The notes: generated from the sequence alone by a model not told the origin. A stretch of DNA of 64,000 bases from Candidatus Obscuribacter sp. (GCA_016718315.1 JADKDV010000001.1:496001-560000); one strand, 5' to 3'. Positions 1-8,559 are shown, numbered from the stretch's first letter. Numbers and translations are program-made.

Positions 1-139
1 CAATGACAAAAAACGCTGGCACCTTAAAGACCTGATTATCAGTCGATTGAGCCAATCTCTTCAGTCGATAAAGGCCATCGGCTTTACCACCCTGACTTAC
101 AGTCTCTACACTGCTACAGGACAAATCAATGTTATTCAT
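1..139 (-). CDS. PEP/pyruvate-binding (PPDK-like) protein, N-terminal fragment
   Basis: This is the first 46 codons of a leftward gene that continues past the window edge. It starts at an ATG that overlaps the TGA of the UbiA-like gene (ATGA), with GAGG 4 bases upstream inside that gene. The readable residues contain GGKADGLYRLKRLA followed by KVPAFFVI. This resembles the start of the ATP-grasp domain of PEP synthase, pyruvate phosphate dikinase or rifampin phosphotransferase (typically GGKGANLGEL then VPPGFVI). The substrate cannot be told from the fragment. The overlap suggests translational coupling to the membrane gene upstream. Confidence 0.6.
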   Translation of the reverse strand, partial: MNNIDLSCSSVETVSQGGKADGLYRLKRLAQSTDNQVFKVPAFFVI

Positions 140-1104
140 AGGACCTCTATAGATTTAAAAATCAAAACAGCCAGATAACAAACCAATACAGATAAATTGG
201 CACACTTAGTAGATGTGCTGGCAATGGCAGCGCCGCCAGCACTCATAGCTTTGCCTAGAGAGACAACATAAAAGTAATCAAAGACTAAAAAAGTAAGACC
301 AAACAAAAGCCGAGTCAAATCAGTGTGCATCAAGAGCAAAAGAAGACACTGAGAGATTAGTGAACAAACGAGCAGTAGACAAGTTGCGCCCCTGACACCA
401 AGCAAACTGCTATAGCTCTGGATACCAGGTACCTCTAATTTGCTGTCAAATATTTTGCGACCAAGCTCAATCACCATGCCATTAAAAAAGCTCGCCCCAA
501 AAAAGAACAGGAGACGCAGGTCAAAAGTGCCATGGCTAAAATCAAAACTGGTAATGAGCAGATCGCAAAACAGCATGATAAACATATGAGTGACCATATA
601 GACAAATGGTCTTGCCTTCAAAAAGGTTGGGCAAAAAAATTCTCGCCCCATCAAAAACAGATAGAGCCAGGTGGCAAGCAAGATTAAAAGCACCAGCGGA
701 CCAGCCATTGCACAGATAGCAAGTTGCATAAAGCCCAGAGCAAAGGCTATAAAACTGAGTTGATTGAGGGTGATAAGACCACGTGGCACCGGTCGCGATG
801 GCAGATATAGAGCGTCATTGTCTTTGTCTTTATGTTCGTCAGCCACCCTGAGCTGAAAAAACAGAGCAAAAATGGTCAGACTTGCTCCCAGCAGATGCTG
901 CCAGTTTAGTAAGTCGCCAAACGAAACACCACGGTGCTCAAGGCGCAAAACAGTTGATAGAGTGATGCCTGCCACACTAAAAAGCACAGTCATAAGACCA
1001 TAGCTGGCCAGAGGAAAGCGCTCGGCACAATAGAGCCAGAGACGTGTGCTTAAGGATAAAGATAGACGGCTTTGTTGCATGTCACACCACCAGGATGTGA
1101 TCAT
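136..1104 (-). CDS. UbiA-like prenyltransferase family membrane protein
   Basis: This 322-residue protein is strongly hydrophobic, with about eight or nine membrane segments. Residues 86-109 hold an Asp-rich stretch (DEHKDKDND) followed by SRPVPRG. This is the pattern of the first prenyl-diphosphate/Mg-binding motif in the UbiA family, including its less studied bacterial members. Residues 213-236 (RKIFD, then SYSSLLG) sit where the second motif is expected. UbiA enzymes transfer prenyl groups to aromatic or lipid acceptors in the membrane; the acceptor here is unknown. Its stop overlaps the start of a PEP/pyruvate-binding gene, so the two are probably co-expressed. A second possible ATG lies at 1080 behind GGTGG. 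Confidence 0.6.
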   Translation of the reverse strand: MITSWWCDMQQSRLSLSLSTRLWLYCAERFPLASYGLMTVLFSVAGITLSTVLRLEHRGVSFGDLLNWQHLLGASLTIFALFFQLRVADEHKDKDNDALYLPSRPVPRGLITLNQLSFIAFALGFMQLAICAMAGPLVLLILLATWLYLFLMGREFFCPTFLKARPFVYMVTHMFIMLFCDLLITSFDFSHGTFDLRLLFFFGASFFNGMVIELGRKIFDSKLEVPGIQSYSSLLGVRGATCLLLVCSLISQCLLLLLMHTDLTRLLFGLTFLVFDYFYVVSLGKAMSAGGAAIASTSTKCANLSVLVCYLAVLIFKSIEVL

Positions 1105-1199
1105 TATTGATTGCCGTGCCAGGTCAAAACTTTATGGCAAAACAGTTTGAGTACTGATGCTATTAACTAATTTCAGCCTTTCATTTCAGCTGTTAATCG

Positions 1200-1240
1200 C
1201 AGCCGTTCTTCTCAGCCGTTCTTCTCAGCCGTTCATTTCT
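1200..1240. repeat. 13-bp tandem repeat across the yqeY-like stop codon
   Basis: Two exact copies of CAGCCGTTCTTCT (1200-1212 and 1213-1225) are followed by a diverged third copy from 1226. On the minus strand the unit carries the TGA stop of the YqeY gene and repeats it just downstream. Because 13 is not a multiple of 3, the copies put stops in successive frames. It looks like simple replication slippage at the gene's end. Confidence 0.6.
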
Positions 1241-1668
1241 TCTGTCACTATTTGTCGTACCAGATTGCCGTCAGCCAGACCTTTGAGCTTGGGCATGACT
1301 GCCTTCATCAAGGACCCTTGATTGCGCTCAGCAGCAGGAATGGCTGCAATGATTTCTTTGATCATGGCGCGGATTTCGGCTTCTGATTTTTGAGCAGGCA
1401 TGTAATGCATCAAAATGTCGCGCTCACGAGTTTCTTTTTCTACCAACTCCTGACGGTTGCCCTTTCTAAACTCGGCAATAGAGTCATTGCGCTGCTTTAC
1501 TTGTTTTGCCAAAACAGCCATTTCGTCTTCGGGCGTGAGGTCCTTTTGGAGCTCCGTGCGCTTGTATGTAAAAGCCGACAAAACTGAGCGCAAAGTATCA
1601 ATACGCTCTTGCTCGCGGGCTTTCATCGCGGTTTTAAGATCTTCTGAGAGTTTTTCTTTAAGGCTCAT
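1225..1668 (-). CDS. YqeY (GatB/YqeY domain) protein
   Basis: A 147-residue protein that matches the YqeY family over its whole length. It has a helical N-terminal half (LKTAMKAREQERIDTLRSVL, then RTELQKDLTPED) and a small C-terminal helical domain with the typical GSLMKAVMPKLKG and ADGNLVRQIV. The C-terminal domain is shared with GatB, the amidotransferase subunit that converts Glu-tRNA(Gln). Stand-alone YqeY proteins may interact with tRNA-related enzymes, but their role is not settled. It lies downstream of rodA on the same strand, 111 bases away, so it may be the last gene of the min-rodA unit. No good Shine-Dalgarno precedes the ATG. Confidence 0.88.
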   Translation of the reverse strand: MSLKEKLSEDLKTAMKAREQERIDTLRSVLSAFTYKRTELQKDLTPEDEMAVLAKQVKQRNDSIAEFRKGNRQELVEKETRERDILMHYMPAQKSEAEIRAMIKEIIAAIPAAERNQGSLMKAVMPKLKGLADGNLVRQIVTEEMNG

Positions 1669-1779
1669 AACAACTATTCTTTCTGTCGGATAATGCAGAC
1701 AATGATAAAGAGCCCTGAGTCATTTAGCAATGGCAGGCAAATCACAGGCAAATGAGAATAGAGAGAGTGTGTGTGTGTG

Positions 1780-3081
1780 CTAAGCCCAGACGTCTTTCTT
1801 CTCTTTAGGGCTGAAATAATAAACCGACTGCAAAAGTCCAATCGATACCAGGTCGACAATCAAAGCCGTACCGCCATAGCTGAGAAAAGGCAGAGGTACA
1901 CCAGCTACGGGCATAATGCCAATTGTCATACCGATATTGATAAAGGCGTGAAATAGAAACATGCACAAAACACCGATCGCTATGGCTGCTCCGGCCGGAT
2001 CACCGCGCGATTGCAAGGCAATTAATAAAGCGCGCACACAAATCACACCGTAAGCAAGCACGATAAGCGCACAGATTTTAAAGCCGAGCTCTTCGCCAAT
2101 AACAGAAAAAATAAAGTCAGTATGGCGCTCAGGAATAAAAGCCCCTTGAGACTGGTTGCCGTGTCCAAGACCAGCACCATTAACACCACCAGAGCCTACG
2201 GCAATGAGGCTTTGCAAAATGTGATAGCCAGAGCCGCGCGGATCGTCATAAGGATTGACAAAGCTAGTCAAGCGCTTCTGTTGATACTCTTTTAGTACCC
2301 CCCAGAGGTGGGGACGCGCCATACCAAAGCCATAGTTGGCAGCAACAATGACCCCTATTAATAAGAGGCGCCAGACTATTTTGATGTCAAAGGTACGCCA
2401 GAAAATGACCAGAATAAGTCCAAGAGCGGCCAGAAAATACATCCACCACTGCAAATTGAGAGCATTGAGGATAAGACTGACAAGAGGACTGATCAATATA
2501 AGTATGTCGATAATTGTGGCGCCAGACCAGTAAGAGAGCCCCAAAAAGACTGCCCCAAAGGTCAAAGAAGTGCCCAGGTCGGGTTGTTTAAATACCAGCA
2601 CAGCTGGTGGACCGAGGATAAATAGCAATTTAAAAATATCAAAAAAGCTGACAATGGGATGACGTCTGAGCCACGCTGCCAGTGAAAAAATGACGATTGG
2701 CTTGGCCAGCTCTGATGGTTGCAGAGTGATAGGACCAAGTGCCAGCCAGCGTTGCGCCCCCAGAGCAGAGTGCCCTTTGATCATAACGGCAAGCAGTAAG
2801 CCCAAGTTGAGCACATACAAAAAGCTGACCATGTATTTGTTGGTCCAGACTTTGCAGGGTATGCGCGAAATTATCAAACTGAGAAAAACGCCGGCGTACA
2901 TATATTGCATCTGCTTGTCAAAGAAGCTAAGCGAATGCTGCGAGTCGTGCAAAACTGTAAGCCCGACAGCTGTCAAAAAGCCCGTCGCTCCAAGGAGCCA
3001 GAAATCTATACCCTGGAAGGCAGAGATTAAGGTCCTCAGAGCGGACGGGATCAGGTTTGAATTGTTGATTGTCTGAGTCAA
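1780..3081 (-). CDS. rodA: rod-shape determining protein RodA (SEDS glycosyltransferase)
   Basis: A 433-residue polytopic membrane protein of the FtsW/RodA/SpoVE (SEDS) family. These polymerise lipid II into glycan strands, and RodA works with a class B PBP in the elongasome. It has about ten hydrophobic segments and the family signatures FIFSVIGEELGF and, near the C-terminus, PVAGVPLPFLSYGGT. It follows minE after 42 bases, and its length is normal for the family. The start is a TTG; no ATG occurs until well inside the first membrane segment. RodA rather than FtsW is preferred because no divisome or murein genes flank it. A short (GT)n run lies at its 3' end. Confidence 0.87.
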   Translation of the reverse strand: MTQTINNSNLIPSALRTLISAFQGIDFWLLGATGFLTAVGLTVLHDSQHSLSFFDKQMQYMYAGVFLSLIISRIPCKVWTNKYMVSFLYVLNLGLLLAVMIKGHSALGAQRWLALGPITLQPSELAKPIVIFSLAAWLRRHPIVSFFDIFKLLFILGPPAVLVFKQPDLGTSLTFGAVFLGLSYWSGATIIDILILISPLVSLILNALNLQWWMYFLAALGLILVIFWRTFDIKIVWRLLLIGVIVAANYGFGMARPHLWGVLKEYQQKRLTSFVNPYDDPRGSGYHILQSLIAVGSGGVNGAGLGHGNQSQGAFIPERHTDFIFSVIGEELGFKICALIVLAYGVICVRALLIALQSRGDPAGAAIAIGVLCMFLFHAFINIGMTIGIMPVAGVPLPFLSYGGTALIVDLVSIGLLQSVYYFSPKEKKDVWA

Positions 3082-3123
3082 ATTATTCTATCCAAGCTCG
3101 TGCAAGAGCCATGGTTCAGATGC

Positions 3124-3384
3124 TCAACATTTGGATCTGAGCAGACGGAAATTCGCCACAAGCGATGCCCGACGCTCATATTGTTGCAGATCAAACTGGG
3201 TTGTGTCTTTATCCAGCTCAAAGTAGCGGGAAACAACAGCTACCAGTTCTTCTTCCAAACTCTCCAGTCGGCCAGCAGGCAACTCAAGACGGTCATGGGT
3301 AAGCATACTACGCATGCGATCTTTAGCTGTGGCGCGGGCACCATCGGTTTTTGGTTGTGTAAACCAATCGAATAGACGTTGCAT
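3124..3384 (-). CDS. minE: cell division topological specificity factor MinE
   Basis: An 86-residue MinE. The N-terminal part (residues 1-30) is the MinD-binding/anti-MinCD helix region with ARATAKDRMRSML, equivalent to the conserved AxxRLxxxL pattern. The rest is the topological-specificity domain, which forms the MinE dimer. MinE stimulates MinD ATPase and drives MinCD off midcell. It lies 10 bases behind minD and ahead of rodA. The start has AAGGAGG-type sequence just upstream (GGTAATC spacing on the minus strand), and the length is typical. Confidence 0.9.
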   Translation of the reverse strand: MQRLFDWFTQPKTDGARATAKDRMRSMLTHDRLELPAGRLESLEEELVAVVSRYFELDKDTTQFDLQQYERRASLVANFRLLRSKC

Positions 3385-3394
3385 GATTACCTCC

Positions 3395-4210
3395 TTAAAC
3401 CCTTATTGCAGGGTTAAAAAAGCTGGCAATCTTGGTCATCCAGGAAGGATTTCTTACTTCCAGGTCCATGATTGGCACGTCTTCGCCGCGGATACGTCTG
3501 GCAATGTTGCGGTAGGCCAAGCCTGAGCGCACATTGTCAGTACCAGAGACAGGCTCACCTTTATTGGTGGAGACGATGATCTCTTCATCTTCTGGCACCA
3601 CACCAAGGAGCTTGACTGAGAGGATTTCCAGTACATCATCAACACTCATCATGTCGTTGGTCTGTACCATGTTTGGACGGTAACGGTTGAGCACGAGACG
3701 ATATTCTTTGATTTCGTCTTTGCGCGCTTCAAGCAAACCGATAATGCGGTCAGCATCACGCACTGCAGACATTTCTGGAGTAGTGATCACAATCGCTTCT
3801 TCGGCACCAGCAACAGCATTTTGGAAGCCTTGTTCGATACCAGCAGGACTGTCTACCAGAACAAAGTCATACATGCCTTTGAGTTCTTCGCAGAGTTTTT
3901 TCATCTGGTCAGAATCAACAGCAGATTTGTCGCGAGTTTGAGCCGCAGGCAGGAGACTCAAGTTAGGCAATTTCTTGTCTTTGACTAGAGCCTGGCGCAG
4001 TTTGCAACGCTCCTCAACGACATCTACAAGGTTGTAGACGACGCGGTTTTCTAATCCCATCAAAATATCGAGGTTGCGAAGCCCGATATCCATGTCGACC
4101 AGGGCTACCGATGCGCCACTACTTGCTAGTGCCACGCCGATATTGGCTGATGCCGTGGTCTTACCGACTCCACCTTTGCCAGAGGTGATTACGATTACTC
4201 GACCGCTCAT
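3395..4210 (-). CDS. minD: septum site-determining ATPase MinD
   Basis: A 271-residue ParA/MinD ATPase. The deviant Walker A GKGGVGKT is at residues 11-18 with the signature lysine at 12. ALVDMDIGLRNLDILMGLE follows, then DFVLVDSPAG near residue 117. The C-terminus (WMTKIASFFNPAIRV) can form the short amphipathic membrane-targeting helix. MinD recruits MinC to the membrane and oscillates or forms gradients with MinE. The start ATG has GAGGACAATTA in front. The order minC-minD-minE on one strand, with rodA following, shows a single unit controlling division placement and wall growth. Confidence 0.95.
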   Translation of the reverse strand: MSGRVIVITSGKGGVGKTTASANIGVALASSGASVALVDMDIGLRNLDILMGLENRVVYNLVDVVEERCKLRQALVKDKKLPNLSLLPAAQTRDKSAVDSDQMKKLCEELKGMYDFVLVDSPAGIEQGFQNAVAGAEEAIVITTPEMSAVRDADRIIGLLEARKDEIKEYRLVLNRYRPNMVQTNDMMSVDDVLEILSVKLLGVVPEDEEIIVSTNKGEPVSGTDNVRSGLAYRNIARRIRGEDVPIMDLEVRNPSWMTKIASFFNPAIRV

Positions 4211-4341
4211 TAATTGTCCTCGTTTGGCTGTTTGTACTTCAGGGTTGTGTTCTAAGCATTTTGAACGTCTGGTGCTTGTTCAAAATTGTGATTCCGGTCG
4301 CATTAGAGCTTGGTGAGCCTTCATTTTGACCATTGTGGTTG

Positions 4342-5211
4342 TTAGTCAAAACGACTTTTGCTGATCCGAATTTTTCCATCGGATATACGAGCAGTCTCTG
4401 GTCCAGTACCGCTGGCATAGTTGATACGTTTGCGGTCGGGAGCCCGAGCGATAGCATGGGCAATACGGATTTGTATTGGTTGAAGATTAAGAGCACGAAT
4501 TTCGGCGCTAGTATTACCGCCGATACCAGCATGGGCAATACCTCTGAGGCTACCCCAGACAGTGATATCACCTTCTGCCATGATTTCGGCACCAGGATTG
4601 ACGTCGCCGACAATGACGAGATCGCCTTTATGACTGACTGTTTGACCGGAGCGCAATGTCTGTTTGAGATAAAGCACCTGAGGCAACTTATTGACGTCAC
4701 CGCTCGCACCGAGGGCTTCATCAGGAATTTGCTCAACTAGCTCAACTTCGCACTCTTCCATTGTCTCGTGTTCGAGTTCGATGAGCACAATATTGGCAAT
4801 CTCTTCGCCACCATTTCTGTCTGCGCCTTTGTCTCCGTTCTTTTCGTCTGACTCCGCTGCCGGTATTTGACCACCGGGGATATCGAGATCGACTTTAGGC
4901 AAGGCCATGGGCTTGGTGGTTGTGACCTGAATATTGTTTTCTAAAAAGGCAGTTTTTGACTTTTCGCTTTTGCAATAGACTTGAGCAGGAAATACTCCCA
5001 CGCCTTTAGCGATGGCCAGTACTTGTGCAGCCTGTGCACTATTCAATTCTAGTTTACCCATGCCGAGAATAACCCGACTACCCTTCCAAAATTGATTAGA
5101 GGACTGCAGGGTGGAACTCAACTGTTCAAGCGCTTCTTGGAAGCTTGAACAACCGCTCACATCAATAAAGACACCTTGCTCTGGTTGACTGATGATGGCA
5201 ATTTTTGACAT
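4342..5211 (-). CDS. minC: septum site-determining protein MinC
   Basis: About 289 residues. The N-terminal MinC_N domain covers roughly residues 1-95 (starting MSKIAIISQPEQGVFID). An acidic linker follows (EEIANIVLIELEHETMEE). The C-terminal beta-helix domain covers about 190-289 (TLRSGQTVSHKGDLVIVGDV, then GAEIMAEGDITVWGSLRG and IRIAHAI). MinC blocks FtsZ ring formation when bound to MinD. I chose the ATG at 5211 because AGGCGG lies about 8-13 bases upstream. An in-frame TTG at 5244 would add 11 residues but has no ribosome site. It is the first gene of the min operon. Confidence 0.9.
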   Translation of the reverse strand: MSKIAIISQPEQGVFIDVSGCSSFQEALEQLSSTLQSSNQFWKGSRVILGMGKLELNSAQAAQVLAIAKGVGVFPAQVYCKSEKSKTAFLENNIQVTTTKPMALPKVDLDIPGGQIPAAESDEKNGDKGADRNGGEEIANIVLIELEHETMEECEVELVEQIPDEALGASGDVNKLPQVLYLKQTLRSGQTVSHKGDLVIVGDVNPGAEIMAEGDITVWGSLRGIAHAGIGGNTSAEIRALNLQPIQIRIAHAIARAPDRKRINYASGTGPETARISDGKIRISKSRFD

Positions 5212-5274
5212 GCGAAGAGATCCGCCTGGAGAAGAAATATGCAAAAGACAACTTTGTAAAGTTCGTCAGAAACA

Positions 5275-5303
5275 ATCGTATTGTTTGCATATCCACACGT
5301 CAA
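5275..5303 (-). promoter_or_regulatory. sigma70-type promoter for minCDE-rodA
   Basis: On the minus strand TTGACG (5303-5298) and TACGAT (5280-5275) are separated by exactly 17 bases. Transcription would start near 5268, giving a leader of about 57 bases before the minC ATG at 5211. It lies in the only long non-coding stretch of this region. Confidence 0.6.
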
Positions 5304-5577
5304 GCCGCCTCACATACGCACCGTATATGCAACCAACATAGAATTTTATGACATTACGATAAGAAAGGGCTGTACAGTGCACTACACGGCAGATTGACGA
5401 TTGCAAACTAACTGAATTTTATCCAATGGTGGCACTAAAGATTGGTCTCTTACAGCAGGCGGTATATGCTACAGATAGCGCTTGGGACCGTTCTTCAACT
5501 CAGAAGAATTTTTGCTACTTATTCGAGCGTTACCAGAGTCTGAACAACTCAGACAAAATAGTCGACCAAACCAAAAG
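5304..5577. other. non-coding stretch between meaB and minC promoter
   Basis: No convincing gene is visible here. It contains two short inverted repeats: TTCTTC/GAAGAA at 5491-5508, followed on the plus strand by five T, and GTCTGA/TCAGAC at 5538-5554 near the meaB stop. Either could be a weak terminator or an mRNA 3' end structure. The rest shows nothing I can assign. Confidence 0.4.
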
Positions 5578-6552
5578 CTATTCGACAACCGCACCTGGGG
5601 CTTGAAACATATTGCCAATCAATTGTTGAGCCGCTGTATGTGGATCTACTTCGCGCTTAACTACTTGCTCAAGCACTGATTGCACGTCTGATTTGTGTTT
5701 TAGAGAGTCCTTGAGATTGCGTCTGGCAATATCAGCCACTATTTCAGATAACTCCGCTTCAATGCGTTGAGAGCGTCTTTGGGTGAGTAAATCGGAGTCC
5801 TCAAGAAACTCTTTGTGGCGTTTGACTTGCTGCCAGAGTTGATCGACACCCTGCCCGGTATCAGCCACAGATACAATTACAGGAGGACGCCAGTCGGTCT
5901 TGAAATTATTCAGTTCAAGAGATGCTGTAATTTCACTAGCGGACTTATTTGCGCCAGGCAAATCGCCCTTATTGACGACAAAAATATCGCCGATTTCCAT
6001 GATCCCGGACTTAATTGCTTGAATATCGTCACCGGATCCCGGCATTAGAACCAGGATTGTTGTATCGGCAGTCTGGGCAATGGCTAATTCCGACTGACCC
6101 ACACCCACTGTTTCAATAATAATGACCTGATAGCCGGAGGCGTCGAGCATCCTCACCGCATCATAAGTACCAAGAGAGACACCACCTTGATGCCCCCTAT
6201 TAGCCATGCTACGGATAAATACACCACGGTCAAGTGTATGACCCTGCATGCGTATGCGGTCTCCAAGAATGGCCCCACCAGTAAAAGGACTGCTCGGGTC
6301 AACAGCCAGTACGGCCACTTTCAACCCTTCTTTGCGCGCTTCACTGACTAAAGCATCTACCAGAGTGGATTTGCCGACGCCTGGAGAGCCAGTCACACCG
6401 ATAATGTGTGCCTGTCCGGTATGTTCGAAGAGCTCACGGACCAGTTCACTGGCTTTTGTACCACCGTTTTCAACCAGGGTAATAGCCCTGCCCAGTGCAC
6501 GCCTGTCTCCAGCCAGCACATTCTTTGAAATTGATTCCACTGTTTCGTCCAA
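5578..6552 (-). CDS. meaB: MeaB/ArgK family GTPase (methylmalonyl-CoA mutase chaperone type)
   Basis: A 324-residue P-loop G3E GTPase. Walker A GSPGVGKST is at residues 55-63, with VDPSSPFTGGAILGDRIRM near 86-104 and the base-recognition NKGD near 195. The family loads and protects adenosylcobalamin in methylmalonyl-CoA mutase or a related B12 mutase. The older name LAO/AO transport ATPase (ArgK) is misleading. No mutase subunit lies within the window, so the partner must be elsewhere. The start is a TTG with no clear ribosome site. It is upstream of, but not obviously joined to, the min operon (274 bases of non-coding sequence plus a promoter in between). Confidence 0.87.
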   Translation of the reverse strand: MDETVESISKNVLAGDRRALGRAITLVENGGTKASELVRELFEHTGQAHIIGVTGSPGVGKSTLVDALVSEARKEGLKVAVLAVDPSSPFTGGAILGDRIRMQGHTLDRGVFIRSMANRGHQGGVSLGTYDAVRMLDASGYQVIIIETVGVGQSELAIAQTADTTILVLMPGSGDDIQAIKSGIMEIGDIFVVNKGDLPGANKSASEITASLELNNFKTDWRPPVIVSVADTGQGVDQLWQQVKRHKEFLEDSDLLTQRRSQRIEAELSEIVADIARRNLKDSLKHKSDVQSVLEQVVKREVDPHTAAQQLIGNMFQAPGAVVE

Positions 6553-6650
6553 AATTTAGCTATAACAAAAGGGATGGGATTTAATGAGCAGCGACCATAC
6601 TTTTAGAAGCTCTCAGAATGACCAAATGGCCAAGCCTGGAGCACTAAAAA

Positions 6651-7181
6651 TCAGGTGCTCTTGCCTTTAAAGGCTTTGAGCCAGCCTGGAGTATCTTTAG
6701 CTGCCTGATTATACTGGTCATCGACGTGTTGGCGGCGTTGAGCATTTTCGGCTTCGTTTAGCATCACAGCCAGTAGATCTCTTTCTGATTCGCGAGTCTT
6801 GAGTTGATGCTGCAGCTCTGTTGTGGATAGTCTCAACTCCTCCACTTCCTGCAGCTTCTGCTCCAGCACAGATGTAATGCGCCCCAATTCCTGGTGCAGC
6901 TGTTTGTTTTCTTTGCTCTTATCAGCCAACAAGAGCCCCTGGTTCACCAATTCAGACTTCAAATCTTCGCCATCGCGTGCCATGCGCTCCATCTCTCTGA
7001 GTTGGGCGGTGAGCATAAGATTTTTTTCTTGAGACTGTACAAGAGCTTCCTGGAGTTCCATCACCTTGGCGGCAAGGATATTAACGTCAAGACTTTGCAC
7101 CGACGTAAGCGAGCTTGATGAAGAATTAGGATTTAGATCTGTCACAGTTACCTTCTTGGCTTGATATCTGTTATTTACCAT
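6651..7181 (-). CDS. coiled-coil protein of unknown function
   Basis: About 176 residues, starting MVNNRYQAKKVTV. After a Ser/Asn-rich stretch, residues about 35-150 form a heptad-rich, highly charged coiled coil (VMELQEALVQSQEK, then KENKQLHQELGRI and KLQEVEELRL). It ends in a short basic tail with a Trp (TPGWLKAFKGKST). No signal peptide or membrane segment is visible. No family recognised. The ATG at 7181 is preferred over an in-frame TTG at 7202. It is transcribed away from nagA and shares a 140-base divergent region with it. Confidence 0.65.
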   Translation of the reverse strand: MVNNRYQAKKVTVTDLNPNSSSSSLTSVQSLDVNILAAKVMELQEALVQSQEKNLMLTAQLREMERMARDGEDLKSELVNQGLLLADKSKENKQLHQELGRITSVLEQKLQEVEELRLSTTELQHQLKTRESERDLLAVMLNEAENAQRRQHVDDQYNQAAKDTPGWLKAFKGKST

Positions 7182-7309
7182 GTCAAAAGCAAGACAAAGC
7201 AAACTACAAGTATATTGGGTTTATTGCTTCAAAACAATTGCTATGCAAAACTGGCAAATGCTACGGATTCCAGGTTTTATCATACTTGAGATCTTGCCCC
7301 TTGAGAAGC

Positions 7310-7316
7310 AAAGGAG
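7310..7316 (+). promoter_or_regulatory. strong ribosome binding site fixing the nagA GTG start
   Basis: AAAGGAG lies 5 bases before the GTG at 7322. The frame stays open 84 bases further upstream to a TTG, but that region has no similarity to the family and this site clearly marks the true start. Confidence 0.7.
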
Positions 7317-7321
7317 TTCCA

Positions 7322-8470
7322 GTGCCTAACTATGTCGTAACCTGCAAGCAAATCTTAGCCCCCCATCCAATAGCCGAAACCAGGCTCTGGCTGGCGAATG
7401 GAGAAATACTGGCAGTGGGCGACTGGTCAGGTGACACAGCCGACTTTGAACCTCTTGATTTTACCGATTTTACCTGTAGCCCTGGCTTAATAGATTTACA
7501 AGTCAACGGCAGCCCCGACTGCAATTTTTGGGCCGACCCATCGCCCCAAAACCTGACCACTCTCAGATTAGAACTTGCCCGCTGCGGTGTCACGTCCTTT
7601 TTACCGACTCTGATCACAGCACCACTGAGCAAATTGATACAGACTCGCGATTTTCTCAAGGCTCAAGGTGCTGGACTAAATAGCGCAGTCAGATATGAAA
7701 GTGCCAGTCACAATAGCAAAAGCACTGCTACCCAACCCGATGGCGTTAGCTCACCCTTATCGCGCATGCTTGGTTTGCACCTCGAAGGTCCCTGCCTATC
7801 ACCAGAAAGACCTGGAGTGCACCCTGCCAAACACATACAGCCTCTCACTAAAGACCTGATAGACCAGTTAGTCGACCCCACAATCTCACTTATAACTGCT
7901 GCTCTAGAGCAAGACACAGACGGAAGTGCTCAAGAGTTACTGTTGAGCAAGGGTGTAAAAGTTTCACTGGGCCATAGTAATGCCACATATGAAGAAGCAA
8001 ACCGCTCCTTTGACCGCGGTGCAAAACTCTTGACCCACACTTTTAACGCCCTCCCTCCTCTACACCACCGCAATCCAGGGGCAGTTGGTGCTGCTTTGCT
8101 CGACGGCACTGTCAGTTGTTGTCTAATTGCCGATGGCTTGCATTTGGCACCAGCTATTTGTGATTTGATTTACCGCCTCAAAGGTGTGGATAAAACAATC
8201 CTCGTAACAGATAGAGCCACAGTTGGCACACTCAATGGTGGACTTGTGGGGGCTTCAATTATTCTCGACGATGCTGTCAGAAATTTTGTCCACTGGAATA
8301 TTTGCAGTTTTTCTAGCGCTATACAGATGGCTTCCACCAATCCCGCCAAAGCTCTCGGTATTAGCAATCTAGGTCGTGTGGAGCCAGGTATGCTCGCCGA
8401 TCTGGCATTTTTTGATGACCAACTCAATTGCCAACAAACCATCATCGGTGGTGCGCTAGTTAACAGATAA
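7322..8470 (+). CDS. nagA: N-acetylglucosamine-6-phosphate deacetylase
   Basis: From the GTG start the protein has 382 residues, normal for NagA, which removes acetate from GlcNAc-6-phosphate in amino-sugar and peptidoglycan recycling. Amidohydrolase motifs are visible: metal-binding Glu in HLEGP (about 153-157), His in GHSNAT (217-222) and HTFNALPPLHHR (239-250), DGLHL (271-275), and the catalytic Asp in TDRATVG (296-302). The N-terminal strand region ends CSPGLIDLQVNG, as usual. An insertion of about 25 Ser/Gln-rich residues precedes HLEGP. No nagB or sugar transporter is adjacent. It is divergent from the coiled-coil gene. Confidence 0.9.
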   Translation: MPNYVVTCKQILAPHPIAETRLWLANGEILAVGDWSGDTADFEPLDFTDFTCSPGLIDLQVNGSPDCNFWADPSPQNLTTLRLELARCGVTSFLPTLITAPLSKLIQTRDFLKAQGAGLNSAVRYESASHNSKSTATQPDGVSSPLSRMLGLHLEGPCLSPERPGVHPAKHIQPLTKDLIDQLVDPTISLITAALEQDTDGSAQELLLSKGVKVSLGHSNATYEEANRSFDRGAKLLTHTFNALPPLHHRNPGAVGAALLDGTVSCCLIADGLHLAPAICDLIYRLKGVDKTILVTDRATVGTLNGGLVGASIILDDAVRNFVHWNICSFSSAIQMASTNPAKALGISNLGRVEPGMLADLAFFDDQLNCQQTIIGGALVNR

Positions 8471-8533
8471 AAGTGCTTTTTAGCATTTGGGAGAGAAGAC
8501 TGAGTTGAACTTTTAGTCGCTTCAGATCGTTTA

Positions 8534-8559
8534 CAGAGAATATCGCGGCAATTTCTCTG
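8534..8559 (+). promoter_or_regulatory. inverted repeat upstream of the AbiEi-like gene
   Basis: CAGAGAA (8534-8540) and TTCTCTG (8553-8559) form perfect 7-base arms 12 bases apart, ending 18 bases before the start codon. AbiEi-type antitoxins are known to bind inverted repeats at their own promoters, so this is a plausible autoregulatory site. It could also be only an mRNA hairpin near the ribosome site. Confidence 0.35.

Noticed and set aside
5482..5679. Short plus-strand open frame in the gap before meaB
   Set aside because: Half of it overlaps the meaB 3' end, it has no ribosome site and no recognisable protein features.
8471..8488. Hairpin just after the nagA stop (AAGTGCT/AGCATTT)
   Set aside because: The stem is AU-rich with a G-U pair and is not followed by a T run, so I do not call it a terminator.
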